Assembly (NCBI RefSeq): GCF_016031615.1
Contig: NZ_JACYXC010000001.1
Coordinates: 1,364,001 to 1,428,000 of the forward strand
Length of the DNA stretch: 64,000 nucleotides
Direction of reading: 5' to 3'
Source: Streptomyces pactum
GTDB lineage: Bacteria; Actinomycetota; Actinomycetes; Streptomycetales; Streptomycetaceae
Position 1 is the stretch's first letter; each line of letters opens with the position of its first letter. Of the stretch, positions 18,460-28,316 are shown piece by piece. Both the position numbers and the translations under genes were made by a program. The notes beneath the pieces are model-generated. The model ran no database searches and was not told the origin of the DNA. It saw nothing but the letters and a program-made list of their open reading frames with translations.

Positions 18460-20639
18460 GGTCTCGTCCCCCGTGTCGCCGGCGACGCCGCGGTGGCGGC
18501 CTCGTCCTCCATGATCTCTCCTGTGGCGGTGTTCACCGCCGGAGCGGCCGGAGCCGCCTGCGCGAGGGCCGCGGCCACCGTCTCGGCGGTCTTCCGGCCG
18601 ATGCCCGGGACCTCGCAGATCTCCTCGATGGTGGCCGCACGGAGCCGTTTGAGCGAGCCGAAGTGCTTCAGCAGCGCCTGGCGGCGGCTGCCGCCGAGGC
18701 CGGGCACCGCGTCCAGCGGCCCGGCCTTCATCGTCTTGCCGCGCTTGCTGCGCTGGTAGGCGATGGCGAAGCGGTGCGCCTCGTCGCGCACCCGCTGCAG
18801 CAGGTACAGGCCCTCGCTGCTGCGGGGGAGCACCACCGGGTCGCTCTCGCCCGGCAGCCAGACCTCCTCCAGCCGCTTGGCCAGGCCGCACACCGCCACG
18901 TCGTCGATGCCCAGCTCCTCCAGGGCCCGCCGGGCGGCGGCGACCTGCGGCGCGCCGCCGTCCACCACCACCAGCTGCGGCGGGTAGGCGAAGCGCCGCG
19001 GCCGGCCGTCCTCGCCGACCGGACCGGCCGGCGGCCCGCCGGCCTCGTCCACACCCGCGGCGGCGTCCGCGCCCGGGACGCCGCCGGCACCCGGTGCGGT
19101 CTCCGCGCCACCGGGCCCGGCCGGGGCCCCGGGGACGTCCCCGGCCGGCTCCTCCGGCGCGTCCTGCTCCTGCCACTCGCCGGTCTTCTGCTTCTCCTGC
19201 AGGTACCGGCGGAAGCGGCGGCTGACCACCTCGTGCATGGAGCGCACGTCGTCCTGGCCGGTGCCGTGCCACAGCTGGGTGTCCCCCACCCGGCCCTTGA
19301 TCTGGAACCGCCGGTACTCGCTCTTGCGGGGCAGCCCGTCCTCGAAGACGACCATGGAGGCCACCACGTCGTCGCCCTGGAGGTGCGAGATGTCGAAGCA
19401 CTCGATGCGCAGCGGGGCGGAGTCCAGGTCCAGCGCGGTGGCGATCTCCTCCAGGGCACGCGACCGGGTGGTCAGGTCGGAGGCGCGCCTGGTCTTGTGC
19501 AGCGCCAGCGCCTGCTGGGCGTTGCGCTGCACCGTCGCCATCAGGTCCTTCTTGTCGCCGCGCTGCGGTATGCGCAGGTCCACGCGGGCGCCGCGGCGGT
19601 CGGTGAGCCACTGGACGACCGGTTCCAGGGGGCTGGGCAGCGCCGGCACCAGCACCTCCTTGGGCACCCCGCCCCGGCCGCCGGCCTCGGCGGCGTCACC
19701 GAGCTCGTCGCCGTACAGCTGCTGGAGGGCGTGCTCGACCAGGCCGGCGGTGTCCACCGCCTCCACCTTGTCGGTGACCCAGCCCCGCTGGCCGCGGACG
19801 CGTCCGCCGCGCACGTGGAAGATCTGGACGGCCGCCTCCAGCTCGTCCTCGGCGAGCGCGATCAGGTCGGCGTCGGTGGCGTCGGCGAGCACCACCGCGT
19901 TCTTCTCCATGGCGCGCTTGAGCGCCCCGATGTCGTCCCGCAGCCGGGCGGCGCGCTCGTACTCCATCTCCTCGGCGGCCTCCCGCATCCGCTGCTCCAG
20001 GCGGCGCAGGTAGGTGCCGGTGCGGCCGGCCATGAAGTCGCAGAACTCCTCGGCGAGTTCGCGGTGCTCCTCGGCGCTGACCCGGCCGACGCACGGGGCG
20101 GAGCACTTGCCGATGTAGCCGAGCAGGCAGGGGCGGCCGATCTGCGCGGAGCGCTTGAAGACCCCGGCCGAGCAGGTCCGGACCGGAAAGACGCGGAGCA
20201 TCAGATCGACGGTCTCGCGGATCGCCCAGGCGTGCGCGTAGGGGCCGAAGTAGCGCACGCCCTTCTTCTTCGGTCCGCGCATCACCTGGACGCGCGGGAA
20301 CTCCTCGCTCATCGTGACGGCGAGCGACGGGTAGCTCTTGTCGTCCCGGTACTTGACGTTGAACCGCGGGTCGAACTCCTTGATCCAGGAGTATTCGAGC
20401 TGCAGCGCCTCGACCTCGGTGGAGACCACCGTCCACTCCACGGAGGCGGCGGTGGTGACCATGGTGCGGGTGCGCGGGTGGAGGTTCGCCACGTCCTGGA
20501 AGTACGAGGAGAGCCGCTGGCGCAGGCTCTTCGCCTTGCCCACGTAGATCACCCGGCGGTGTTCGTCGCGGAACTTGTAGACCCCGGGCGAGTCGGGGAT
20601 CTGTCCCGGCTTGGGTCGGTAGCTGCTGGGGTCGGCCAT
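18456..20639 (-). CDS. uvrC: excinuclease ABC subunit C
   Basis: UvrC makes both incisions around a DNA lesion during nucleotide excision repair, after UvrA and UvrB have located it. The 727-residue product has the N-terminal GIY-YIG nuclease (GVYKFRDEHRRVIYVGKAKS, about residues 17-36), a UVR motif near 210, the RNase H-like second nuclease domain (FDISHLQGDDVVASMVVFED) and two C-terminal helix-hairpin-helix units (VPGLGGSRRQALLKHFGS and VPGIGRKTAETVAAALA). It is longer than the usual ~610 residues because of a Gly/Ala/Pro-rich insert (about 500-560) before the VVVDGG block, common in streptomycetes. The ATG at 20639 gives the conserved MADPSSYRP start. Confidence 0.97.
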   Translation of the reverse strand: MADPSSYRPKPGQIPDSPGVYKFRDEHRRVIYVGKAKSLRQRLSSYFQDVANLHPRTRTMVTTAASVEWTVVSTEVEALQLEYSWIKEFDPRFNVKYRDDKSYPSLAVTMSEEFPRVQVMRGPKKKGVRYFGPYAHAWAIRETVDLMLRVFPVRTCSAGVFKRSAQIGRPCLLGYIGKCSAPCVGRVSAEEHRELAEEFCDFMAGRTGTYLRRLEQRMREAAEEMEYERAARLRDDIGALKRAMEKNAVVLADATDADLIALAEDELEAAVQIFHVRGGRVRGQRGWVTDKVEAVDTAGLVEHALQQLYGDELGDAAEAGGRGGVPKEVLVPALPSPLEPVVQWLTDRRGARVDLRIPQRGDKKDLMATVQRNAQQALALHKTRRASDLTTRSRALEEIATALDLDSAPLRIECFDISHLQGDDVVASMVVFEDGLPRKSEYRRFQIKGRVGDTQLWHGTGQDDVRSMHEVVSRRFRRYLQEKQKTGEWQEQDAPEEPAGDVPGAPAGPGGAETAPGAGGVPGADAAAGVDEAGGPPAGPVGEDGRPRRFAYPPQLVVVDGGAPQVAAARRALEELGIDDVAVCGLAKRLEEVWLPGESDPVVLPRSSEGLYLLQRVRDEAHRFAIAYQRSKRGKTMKAGPLDAVPGLGGSRRQALLKHFGSLKRLRAATIEEICEVPGIGRKTAETVAAALAQAAPAAPAVNTATGEIMEDEAATAASPATRGTRP

Positions 20640-20916
20640 GGTCACCACCCTACTGGCGGGCGGTGACAGTGCGGGCCCCCGCGACGGGCCCGGCCGGGGC
20701 CCGCGCCGGACCGCGGGCCCCTGCGGACCCGGCGCCGGCCATGGCCGGGTTACACCGTCGGACATGACCCGGGACGGCACCGGCCGGACGTGCGTGGCCC
20801 GGTACGCCACCGGGCGTGACCGGGGACACCGCCGGCGTGACCCGGGCACACCGGCCGGCCCCCGGCCGGGGGCGCCTCCGCCGGGGGCCGGCCTGCGACG
20901 CCGCGTCCCCCCGGGC

Positions 20917-21345
20917 TCAGGACTCCGGGCCGATGATCAGCCTGCCGCCCTCGGTACGGACCGGCACCGGCGGCAGCGGGGCCACGGCGGGGCCGGTCAC
21001 CACCTTGCCGGTCCGCGTGTCGAACTCGCTCCCGTGGCAGGAGCAGGTCGCCCGGTCCTCCCGCAGACCGTTGAGGACGCAGTTGCGGTGGGTGCACACC
21101 GCGCTGAACGCCTTGTACTCGCCCTCGGCGACCTGGGTCACCAGCACCCGGTCCTCCCGGAAGATCTTGGTACCGCCGGCCGGTACCTCGTCCGGGCTGC
21201 CCAGATCGACCGGGGCGGTCGGGGTGGCGCTCGCCTTGGCACCGACCTCCCCGCCGCACGCGGTCGCGGCCACTCCCATACCCGCGGCTCCGGCGAGCGC
21301 CGCCCCGCGGAGCACGGTTCGGCGGGCGGGTGGCTGGCTGCTCAT
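20917..21345 (-). CDS. Tat-exported Rieske (2Fe-2S) lipoprotein
   Basis: A 142-residue protein with a twin-arginine signal (RRTVLRGAALAGAAG from residue 8) ending in an ATAC lipobox-like site, so it is probably exported folded and anchored outside the membrane. The mature part carries the Rieske cluster ligands as CTHRNC and CSCHGS, separated by 13 residues. The last part (PLPPVPVRTEGGRLIIG) matches the end of Rieske domains. It is short and stands alone, so it is not the cytochrome bc1 Rieske subunit. The redox partner is unknown. It is divergent from the PfkB-type kinase gene. Confidence 0.9.
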   Translation of the reverse strand: MSSQPPARRTVLRGAALAGAAGMGVAATACGGEVGAKASATPTAPVDLGSPDEVPAGGTKIFREDRVLVTQVAEGEYKAFSAVCTHRNCVLNGLREDRATCSCHGSEFDTRTGKVVTGPAVAPLPPVPVRTEGGRLIIGPES

Positions 21346-21663
21346 GACGATCTCCTGACCCCGCCGGCCGAGCGGCCGGCGGACACTCTCGGCGACGGCA
21401 CGGGTCGCCCTGTCGTACGGCCCGACGGTACCGCCCGCCGGACCGCCCCCGGTCACCGGTGCGGACGGCTGGCCCCGCCCGCCGCCTCCCCGTACCGTTC
21501 GGCTGACGCGCGCCCGTACGCGTCCGCGCCCGCCGCCGTACGGCGGACCGGGAACGGCCGGCGCCGCGCACGCCCTCCGGCTCCCCGGCGGCCCCGGCGC
21601 CCCGGCCCGCAGCATCCGGTGGGGACCGGCAGCCCGCCGTACCGTGAAGGAAGGACCGCGTTC
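21346..21663. other. divergent promoter region, Rieske gene / PfkB kinase gene
   Basis: These 318 bases separate two divergently transcribed genes and should hold both promoters. I see no gene or clear operator. AAGGAAGGA at about 21645-21653 is a good ribosome binding site for the GTG at 21664. Confidence 0.4.
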
Positions 21664-22886
21664 GTGATCGTCGTCGCCGGAGAAGCCCTGATCGACCTGG
21701 TGCCGGAGACGGCCGGGCCGTCTCCCGTCCCTCCCGGGCCACCGCCGGGCGCGGACGCCGGCGGCAGCGGCGCGGCCTCCGCCGGCGAACCCGGTCCCGG
21801 CGACGAACCCGGTGGCGGCAGCACCACGGGCGCGGGACACACGGGACGGCCCGCGCCCGGCACACGGGGCGCGGGCGGGAACACCACGGGCGCGCGGGAC
21901 ACAGGACGGCCCGGGACGAGGGCGCGGAGCGCGGGCGGGCTCCCGGCCCTGCTGCCCCGGCCGGGCGGCGGACCGTACAACACCGCGGTGGCCCTGGGCC
22001 GGCTGGGCTCGCCGACCGCCTTCTGCTCGCGGATTTCCACCGACGCCTTCGGTGAGGCGCTGCTCTCCGGGCTGCGGGCGGACGGGGTGGACACCACGCT
22101 GGTCCAGCGCGGCCCGGAGCCGACCACGCTCGCCGTGGCGTCGGTCGGCACGGACGGCTCGGCGGGTTACGGCTTCTACGCCCAGGGCACCGCGGACCGG
22201 TTGTTCTCGCTGCCTGACGCCTTCCCCGACCGGGTGGACGCGGTGTCCTTCGGCACCTGCTCACTGGTGCTGGAGCCGGGCGCCTCGGCGTACGAGGCGC
22301 TGCTGCGGCGCGAGGCCGGACGGGGTGCCTTCACCGCCCTCGATCCGAACATCCGGGCCGGTCTCATCCCGGACCCCGACGCCTACCGGGCCCGTTTCCG
22401 CTCCTGGCTGCCCCATGTGAGCCTGCTGAAGCTGTCCGTGGAGGACGCCCGGTGGCTGGCGGAGGGCGGCGGTTTCCGGGACCTGGAGACCGCGCTCCGG
22501 CGGTGGCTGGCGGCCGGCCCGTCGGCCGTGGTGCTGACCGGGGGGCGGGGGAGGGTCTGCGCGTGCTGGCCCGGGCGGGGCGGACGGCCCGCGTCGCCGG
22601 GGAGCCGGACCGGTACGGCCCGTCGGCGGAGGTACCGGTGCGATCGGTGTCCGTGCCCGCCGCACCGGTACGGGTGGTGGACACCATCGGCGCCGGTGAC
22701 ACGGTCAACGCCGCTCTGCTGCACCGGCTCGCCGGCCACCGGGCCCTCTCCCCCGAGGGGGCCGCCGCCCTGGACGAGGCGGCGTGGCGGGACATCCTCC
22801 GGTACGCGGCCCGGGCCGCGGCGGTCACCTGCTCCCGCGCCGGCGCCCAGCCGCCGTACGCCGCGGAGCTGGCCGAGCCGGCCTGA
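21664..22886 (+). CDS. PfkB-family carbohydrate kinase, frameshifted as read
   Basis: The product is a PfkB/ribokinase-type sugar kinase (fructokinase-like). The N terminus VIVVAGEALIDLVPE is the first strand of the fold and GGGPYNTAVALGRLG is the PfkB N-terminal signature. The C-terminal signature DTIGAGDTVNAALLHRL, with the catalytic Asp, lies in another frame. The two frames join near 22540-22552, at six Gs, a C and five Gs; one extra base would restore the frame. Between the first strand and the signature there is an unusual insert of about 80 residues containing a 20-residue tandem repeat. Either the gene is decaying or the read has an indel. It stands alone, so the substrate is not indicated. 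Confidence 0.8.
21814..21933 (+). repeat. 60-bp tandem duplication inside the kinase gene
   Basis: Two adjacent, imperfect 60-base copies begin at 21814 and 21874. In protein they give two related 20-residue blocks starting GGSTTGAGHTGRP and GGNTTGARDTGRP. The duplication keeps the frame and forms most of the atypical insert near the kinase N terminus. Confidence 0.75.
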
Positions 22887-23165
22887 GCGGTCACCCGGCC
22901 GTGCCGCCGTGCCGCGACCGGGCACGGCGAGAGCACGCTGCATCGGCCCGGGTCGCGGGAACAGCACGGTCCGCCGCGGAGCCCCGGGCCCGTGGGGACG
23001 GCACGGTCCCCCGCGTAAAGCCCCGGTCGTGCGGCAGCAGACCTCACGGCGCCGCCCAGGGCGAGGCGTGCCGGGCGGACCTTCACCCCGCCCGGCCCCG
23101 GGGGACGCCGGGGACACGGGACACCGGGGCGGGCCCGGCACCGCGGTCCCGCCCGCAACCACGGC

Positions 23166-23200
23166 GGTCCCGGGCCGGCCCGCAGGCCGGGGCCGGGACC
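23166..23200 (-). terminator. hairpin just past uvrA
   Basis: The 321-base gap 22887-23207 between the convergent kinase gene and uvrA has no gene. A GC-rich imperfect hairpin occupies 23166-23200, only eight bases beyond the uvrA stop, and is the likely uvrA terminator. Confidence 0.55.
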
Positions 23201-23207
23201 GGCCGGG

Positions 23208-26200
23208 TCAGCTCTTCCGGCTGCGGGCGGCCTTCTTCGCGGCCGGCGCTCCGGCCCCGGCCGCCTTCTTCGCCGCCGTGGAACCGGCCTGCTTCACCAC
23301 CTTCTTGGCGGCCGGCGCCTGCTTCGCCGCGGCGGTCTTCCTCGCCGCGCCGGCCCGGGTGGTGGTGCGCTTCCGGGCCGGCGGCACCGTCGCGTCGCTC
23401 ACCCGGTCGCCGAGCAGCTCCCGGAGGAACTTCCCGGTGTGGCTGGCCGGGACCGCCGCCACCTGCTCGGGGGTGCCCTCGGCGACCACCAGGCCACCGC
23501 CGCTGCCGCCCTCCGGGCCCATGTCCACGACCCAGTCCGCGGTCTTGATCACATCGAGGTTGTGCTCGATGACGATCACCGTGTTGCCCTTGTCCACCAG
23601 GCCGGAGAGCACCTTGATCAGCTTGCTGATGTCCTCGAAGTGCAGACCGGTGGTCGGCTCGTCCAGCACGTAGACGGTCCGCCCGGTCGAGCGCTTCTGG
23701 AGCTCACTGGCGAGCTTGACGCGCTGCGCCTCGCCGCCGGAGAGGGTGGGGGCGGACTGTCCCAGCCGCACGTAACCGAGCCCCACCTCGGTGAGGGTCC
23801 GCAGGTGGCGGGAGATGCTCGGCACCGCCTCGAAGAAGTCCAGCGCCTCCTCGATCGGCATGTCCAGCACCTCGGCGATGGACTTGCCCTTGTAGTGGAC
23901 CTCCAGGGTCTCCCGGTTGTAGCGCGCGCCGTGGCACACCTCGCACGGCACGTACACGTCCGGCAGGAAGTTCATCTCGATCTTGATGGTGCCGTCACCG
24001 GCGCAGTTCTCGCACCGGCCGCCCTTGACGTTGAAGGAGAACCGGCCGGGCAGGTAGCCGCGGACCTTCGCCTCCATGGTCTCCGCGAAGAGCTTGCGGA
24101 CGTGGTCGAAGACACCGGTGTACGTCGCCGGGTTCGACCGGGGGGTCCGGCCGATCGGCGACTGGTCGACGTGGACCACCTTGTCCACCAGGTCGTCGCC
24201 GTCCACCCGGGTGTGGCGGCCGGGCACCGACCGGGCACCGTTCAGCTCGCGCGCCAGGTGGGTGTAGAGGATGTCGTTGACCAGCGTGGACTTTCCGGAG
24301 CCGGAGACCCCGGTGACCGCGGTGAGCACCCCGAGCGGGAACGACACGTCGATGTCGCGCAGGTTGTTCTCCCGGGCGCCGTGCACGGTCAGCTGGCGCT
24401 CGGGGTCCACCGGCCGGCGCACCTCGGGCAGCGGGATGCTCCTCTTCCCCGCCAGGTACTGGCCGGTCATCGACTCCTCGTTGCGCAGCAGCTCGGCCAG
24501 CGGGCCGCTGTGCACCACCTTGCCGCCGTGCTCGCCGGCGCCGGGGCCGATGTCCACCACCCAGTCCGAGGTCTTGATGGTGTCCTCGTCGTGCTCCACC
24601 ACGATCAGGGTGTTGCCCAGGTCGCGGAGGCGGACCAGCGTCTCGATGAGCCGGTGGTTGTCCCGCTGGTGCAGGCCGATGGAGGGCTCGTCCAGCACGT
24701 ACAGCACGCCGACCAGGCCGGAGCCGATCTGGGTGGCGAGCCGGATGCGCTGCGCCTCGCCGCCCGAGAGCGTCCCGGCGGCGCGGTTGAGCGACAGGTA
24801 GTCCAGGCCGACGTCCACCAGGAACCGCAGCCGCTCGTTGACCTCCTTGAGGACCCGCTCGGCGATCTTCTTCTCCCGCGCGTCCAGCGTCATCCCGCGG
24901 AGGAAGTCCGCGCACTCGCTGATCGACATCGCGGAGACCTCGGCGATGGAGCGGCCCTGGACCGTCACCGCGAGCACGATCGGCTTGAGCCGGGTGCCGT
25001 CGCAGGTGGGGCAGGGCACCTCGCGCATGTAGCCCTCGAAGCGCTCCCGACTGCTGTCGCTCTCCGCCTCCGAGTGGCGCCGCTTGACGAAGGGCACCGC
25101 GCCCTCGAAAGCGGTGGTGTAGGCCCGCTCCCGGCCGTAGCGGTTGCGGTAGCGCACCTCGATCTGCGTCTTGTGGCCGTACAGCAGCGCCTTCTTCGCC
25201 CGCTGCGGCAGTCCGGCCCACGGGATGTCGGTGCGGAAGCCCAGGGCGTCGGCGAGGGCGCCCACCAGGCGGCCGAAGTAGTCCTTGGTGTGGCCGCCGG
25301 ACCAGGGGTGGATGGCGCCGTCGTCCAGGGAACGCTCCTCGTCCGGGACGATCAGCTCCGGGTCCACCTCCATCCGGGTGCCGATGCCGGTGCAGTCGGG
25401 GCAGGCGCCGAACGGGGAGTTGAAGGAGAACGAGCGCGGCTCCAGCTCCTCGAACGACAGGTCGTCGTACGGGCAGTAGAGGTGCTCGGAGAACATCCGC
25501 TCGCGCTGCGGGTCGTCCTCGTCGAGATCGACGAAGTCGAGGATCACCATGCCGCCGGAGAGCCCGAGCGCGGTCTCCACCGAGTCGGTCAGCCGCCGCT
25601 TGGCGCTGTCCTTGACGGTGAGGCGGTCCACCACCACCTCGATGGTGTGCTTCTCCTGCTTCTTCAGCTTCGGCGGGTCGGTGAGCTGGACGGTCTCCCC
25701 GTCCACCCGGGCCCGGCTGTAGCCCTTGGTCTGCAGGTCGGAGAAGAGGTCGGCGAACTCGCCCTTGCGCTCGCGCACCAGCGGCGACAGCACCTGGAAG
25801 CGGCTGCCCTCGGGCAGCTCCAGGACCTTGTCCACGATCGCCTGCGGCGACTGCCGGGCGATCGGGCGCCCGCACTCCGGGCAGTGCGGCTTGCCGATCC
25901 GGGCGAACAGCAGCCGGAGGTAGTCGTAGACCTCGGTGATGGTGCCGACGGTGGAGCGGGGGTTGCGGGAGGTGGACTTCTGGTCGATGGAGACGGCAGG
26001 GGACAGGCCCTCGATGAAATCGACGTCGGGCTTGTCCATCTGGCCCAGGAACTGCCGGGCGTAGGAGGAGAGCGACTCGACGTAGCGGCGCTGCCCCTCG
26101 GCGAAGATGGTGTCGAACGCGAGGGAGGACTTGCCCGACCCCGACAGCCCGGTGAAGACGATGAGGGAGTCACGGGGGAGGTCGAGCGAGACGTTCTTGA

Positions 26201-26243
26201 GGTTGTGCTCGCGAGCGCCACGGACGATGAGACGGTCGGCCAC
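23208..26243 (-). CDS. uvrA: excinuclease ABC subunit A
   Basis: UvrA is the damage-recognition ATPase of nucleotide excision repair. The 1011-residue product has two ABC-type ATPase modules with Walker A motifs GLSGSGKSSLAFDTIFAE (about 30-47) and GVSGSGKSTLVNDILY (about 640s). ABC signatures LSGGEAQRIRLA and LSGGEAQRVKLA and zinc-finger cysteines (CPECGRP; CENCAGDG with CEVCHGAR) are present. The last 50 or so residues are a Lys/Ala-rich tail typical of Streptomyces UvrA. The GTG at 26243 gives the conserved MADRLIVRGAREHNLK start with AAAGGTG upstream; the open frame continues further upstream without conservation. Confidence 0.97.
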   Translation of the reverse strand: MADRLIVRGAREHNLKNVSLDLPRDSLIVFTGLSGSGKSSLAFDTIFAEGQRRYVESLSSYARQFLGQMDKPDVDFIEGLSPAVSIDQKSTSRNPRSTVGTITEVYDYLRLLFARIGKPHCPECGRPIARQSPQAIVDKVLELPEGSRFQVLSPLVRERKGEFADLFSDLQTKGYSRARVDGETVQLTDPPKLKKQEKHTIEVVVDRLTVKDSAKRRLTDSVETALGLSGGMVILDFVDLDEDDPQRERMFSEHLYCPYDDLSFEELEPRSFSFNSPFGACPDCTGIGTRMEVDPELIVPDEERSLDDGAIHPWSGGHTKDYFGRLVGALADALGFRTDIPWAGLPQRAKKALLYGHKTQIEVRYRNRYGRERAYTTAFEGAVPFVKRRHSEAESDSSRERFEGYMREVPCPTCDGTRLKPIVLAVTVQGRSIAEVSAMSISECADFLRGMTLDAREKKIAERVLKEVNERLRFLVDVGLDYLSLNRAAGTLSGGEAQRIRLATQIGSGLVGVLYVLDEPSIGLHQRDNHRLIETLVRLRDLGNTLIVVEHDEDTIKTSDWVVDIGPGAGEHGGKVVHSGPLAELLRNEESMTGQYLAGKRSIPLPEVRRPVDPERQLTVHGARENNLRDIDVSFPLGVLTAVTGVSGSGKSTLVNDILYTHLARELNGARSVPGRHTRVDGDDLVDKVVHVDQSPIGRTPRSNPATYTGVFDHVRKLFAETMEAKVRGYLPGRFSFNVKGGRCENCAGDGTIKIEMNFLPDVYVPCEVCHGARYNRETLEVHYKGKSIAEVLDMPIEEALDFFEAVPSISRHLRTLTEVGLGYVRLGQSAPTLSGGEAQRVKLASELQKRSTGRTVYVLDEPTTGLHFEDISKLIKVLSGLVDKGNTVIVIEHNLDVIKTADWVVDMGPEGGSGGGLVVAEGTPEQVAAVPASHTGKFLRELLGDRVSDATVPPARKRTTTRAGAARKTAAAKQAPAAKKVVKQAGSTAAKKAAGAGAPAAKKAARSRKS

Positions 26244-26486
26244 GCCGGTCGGCACCTTTCGTGAGGAAGTCAGGGGTGCGCCGGGCTCTGCGGTTCCGCC
26301 GTCCCTGCCGCGCGGGTCGCGCGGGCTGCGGCGGAGCGGAGCGACGCCCCTCGGTCCAGGGTAGGGGGCGCTACGGCGATGTGTTCCAGGATGCAACACT
26401 CCGAGCCTATAGCACGGGCATTCGATTTACGGGCCAAGGCCACCTGGTTCACCCGAACGTGTGGCTGAGGCACTACGGTGCGGGGC

Positions 26487-27203
26487 ATGAGTGACTTCGC
26501 GCACAACGCCGCCGCGGTACAGGGGGCCACCGATCGCCTGCTCACCGCGGTCGCCGGGCTGGACGACGACGCCGTCGCCGCGCCCTCGCTGCTGCCCCGC
26601 TGGACCCGGGGCCATCTGCTCGCCCACCTCGCCCGGAACGCCGACGCCCTGACCAACCTCCTCACCTGGGCGCGCACCGGCGAGGAGACCCCGATGTACG
26701 CGAGCGAGGACGCCCGCGACGCCGACATCGAGCGGGACGCCGACCGCCCCCTGCTGGTGCACCTGGACGACCTGCGCACCAGCGCCTTCCGGTTCAACTC
26801 GGCGGCCGCCGCGCTCCCCCGCGACCGCTGGTCCTACGAGGTGGCCATGCGCAACGGCGTGACCGAGCGTGCCGCGCGGCTGCCGTTCCGCAGGCTGGTG
26901 GAGGTCGAGCTGCACCACGTGGACCTGGGCATCGGCTACACCCTCGCCGACCTGCCCGCCGACTTCGTGGAGCAGGAGCTGGACTTCCTCGCCTCGGTGA
27001 AGTTCGCCGGCCACCCGGGACTGCCCGCGCTGCGGCTGCGCGCGGAGGACGGGACGGAGCGGACCACCGGCAGCCCGCAGGGCCCCGCCGTCACCGTCAC
27101 CGGCTCCCCCACCGAGCTGCTGGGGTGGCTCACCGGCCGCTCCGACGGCTCCGGCCTGAAGATCGCGGACGGCCCGCTGCCCACCGTCCCGCCGCTAGGC
27201 TGA
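26487..27203 (+). CDS. maleylpyruvate isomerase family mycothiol-dependent enzyme
   Basis: The 238-residue product has the DinB-like four-helix MDMPI fold. The metal-site histidine lies in LLPRWTRGHLLAHLARNAD near residue 40, and VEVELHHVDLGIGY near 150 supplies further ligands. Related proteins use mycothiol as cofactor for isomerisation or for detoxifying thiol transfer. The true substrate is unknown; most Streptomyces carry many such paralogues. The ATG at 26487 is chosen over an in-frame GTG nine bases upstream. The MBL-fold gene begins five bases after its stop, so the two form an operon, perhaps for detoxification of a thiol adduct. Confidence 0.87.
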   Translation: MSDFAHNAAAVQGATDRLLTAVAGLDDDAVAAPSLLPRWTRGHLLAHLARNADALTNLLTWARTGEETPMYASEDARDADIERDADRPLLVHLDDLRTSAFRFNSAAAALPRDRWSYEVAMRNGVTERAARLPFRRLVEVELHHVDLGIGYTLADLPADFVEQELDFLASVKFAGHPGLPALRLRAEDGTERTTGSPQGPAVTVTGSPTELLGWLTGRSDGSGLKIADGPLPTVPPLG

Positions 27204-27207
27204 GGTC

Positions 27208-27861
27208 ATGACGTACAGCGGAGCGGTGAAGGTCGGCGGACCTGCGGACGTGCACGAGCTGCCGGACCTGATGATCTCGAAAGTCGCCGTCGGGCCGATG
27301 GACAACAACGCGTACCTGCTGCGCTGCCGCGCGACGGGCGAGCAGCTGCTGATCGACGCCGCGGCCGAGCCCCGGACGCTGCTGAACCTGATCGGCGACA
27401 GCGGCATCGCGTCCGTGGTCACCACCCACCAGCACCCCGACCACTGGGGTGCCCTGCGGGAGGTCGTGGAGGCGACCGGCGCGCGCACCTACGCCGGCCG
27501 GTACGACGCGGAGGGCATCCCCGTGCCCACCGACGTGCTGGTGGACGACGGGGACACCATCCGGGTCGGGCGGGTGGAGCTCACCGCCCGCCACCTGGTC
27601 GGGCACACCCCGGGGAGCATCGCGCTGGTCTACGACGACCCGCACGGCCACCCGCACGTGTTCACCGGGGACTGCCTCTTCCCGGGCGGCGTGGGCAACA
27701 CCCACAACGACCCGGAGGCGTTCGCCCGCCTCATCGACGACGTGGAGAACAAGCTCTTCACGCTCGCCGACGAGACCTGGGTCTACCCCGGGCACGGCGC
27801 CGACACCACCCTCGGTGCCGAGCGCCCGCACCTGGGCACCTGGCGCGAGCGCGGCTGGTGA
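27208..27861 (+). CDS. MBL-fold metallo-hydrolase, glyoxalase II-like
   Basis: The 217-residue product is a metallo-beta-lactamase-fold hydrolase. The metal motif THQHPDHWGAL (HxHxDH) lies near residue 72, followed by HLVGHTPGSIALVYDD near 130, FTGDCLFPGGVGNT near 152 and a final VYPGHGADTTLG. This layout matches glyoxalase II-like thioesterases. Being in an operon with a mycothiol-dependent isomerase-like gene, it may hydrolyse a mycothiol thioester; that is inference. The start at 27208 overlaps nothing and is five bases from the upstream stop. Confidence 0.9.
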   Translation: MTYSGAVKVGGPADVHELPDLMISKVAVGPMDNNAYLLRCRATGEQLLIDAAAEPRTLLNLIGDSGIASVVTTHQHPDHWGALREVVEATGARTYAGRYDAEGIPVPTDVLVDDGDTIRVGRVELTARHLVGHTPGSIALVYDDPHGHPHVFTGDCLFPGGVGNTHNDPEAFARLIDDVENKLFTLADETWVYPGHGADTTLGAERPHLGTWRERGW

Positions 27862-27866
27862 CCTCG

Positions 27867-27908
27867 GGGCACGGCCGCCGCCGGCGATCCGGCCGCGTGG
27901 CCGTGCCC
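27867..27908 (+). terminator. hairpin after the MBL-fold gene
   Basis: A perfect 10-bp stem (27867-27876 with 27899-27908) with an internal GC-rich inverted repeat lies directly after the stop. The rest of the 455-base gap to 28316 has no supported gene. Its open frames are Arg/Pro-rich shadows; it presumably ends with the promoter of the next transporter gene. Confidence 0.65.
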
Positions 27909-28316
27909 AGGACGCCGGGTCGGCACGCCCGGTACCCGCGGTGACGCCTGCGGGCCGCCACGGCACCGCCGGGCAGCGCGTTTCGTGACCATGAACACCG
28001 GCCGCGGCCGTCGCGGGGCGCCCGGGGGCCCGTGACGCGGCCGGGGCCCGCGCCCTCCTCGGACGGCCGCGCCGGGCGGGCCGCCTCCGGGCGGCCGTGA
28101 CGCGCTGCCGCCGTCCGGAGCGGCCGCGACGCGGCACCGCCCCCGGCCACGACCGAGCGGCGGCGGGAGGGCCCGATCGGTGCGGCCGGTCCCGGCAGGC
28201 GCCCCGGCGCCTCCGGCTCGGTGCCCCGGGGCACGGCCGCCACCCGGCGCGCTCCCCCGCCCCCGTTCGCGGCCGAAGGCCCGTAACCGGGACGGCGCCC
28301 GTGCGGTTGGCCCGGC

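Noticed and set aside
26446..26457. GTTCACCCGAAC near the uvrA/isomerase gap as a possible SOS box
   Set aside because: The Gram-positive LexA box is GAAC-N4-GTTC; here the half-sites are in the opposite arrangement, and the site lies 200 bases from the uvrA start.
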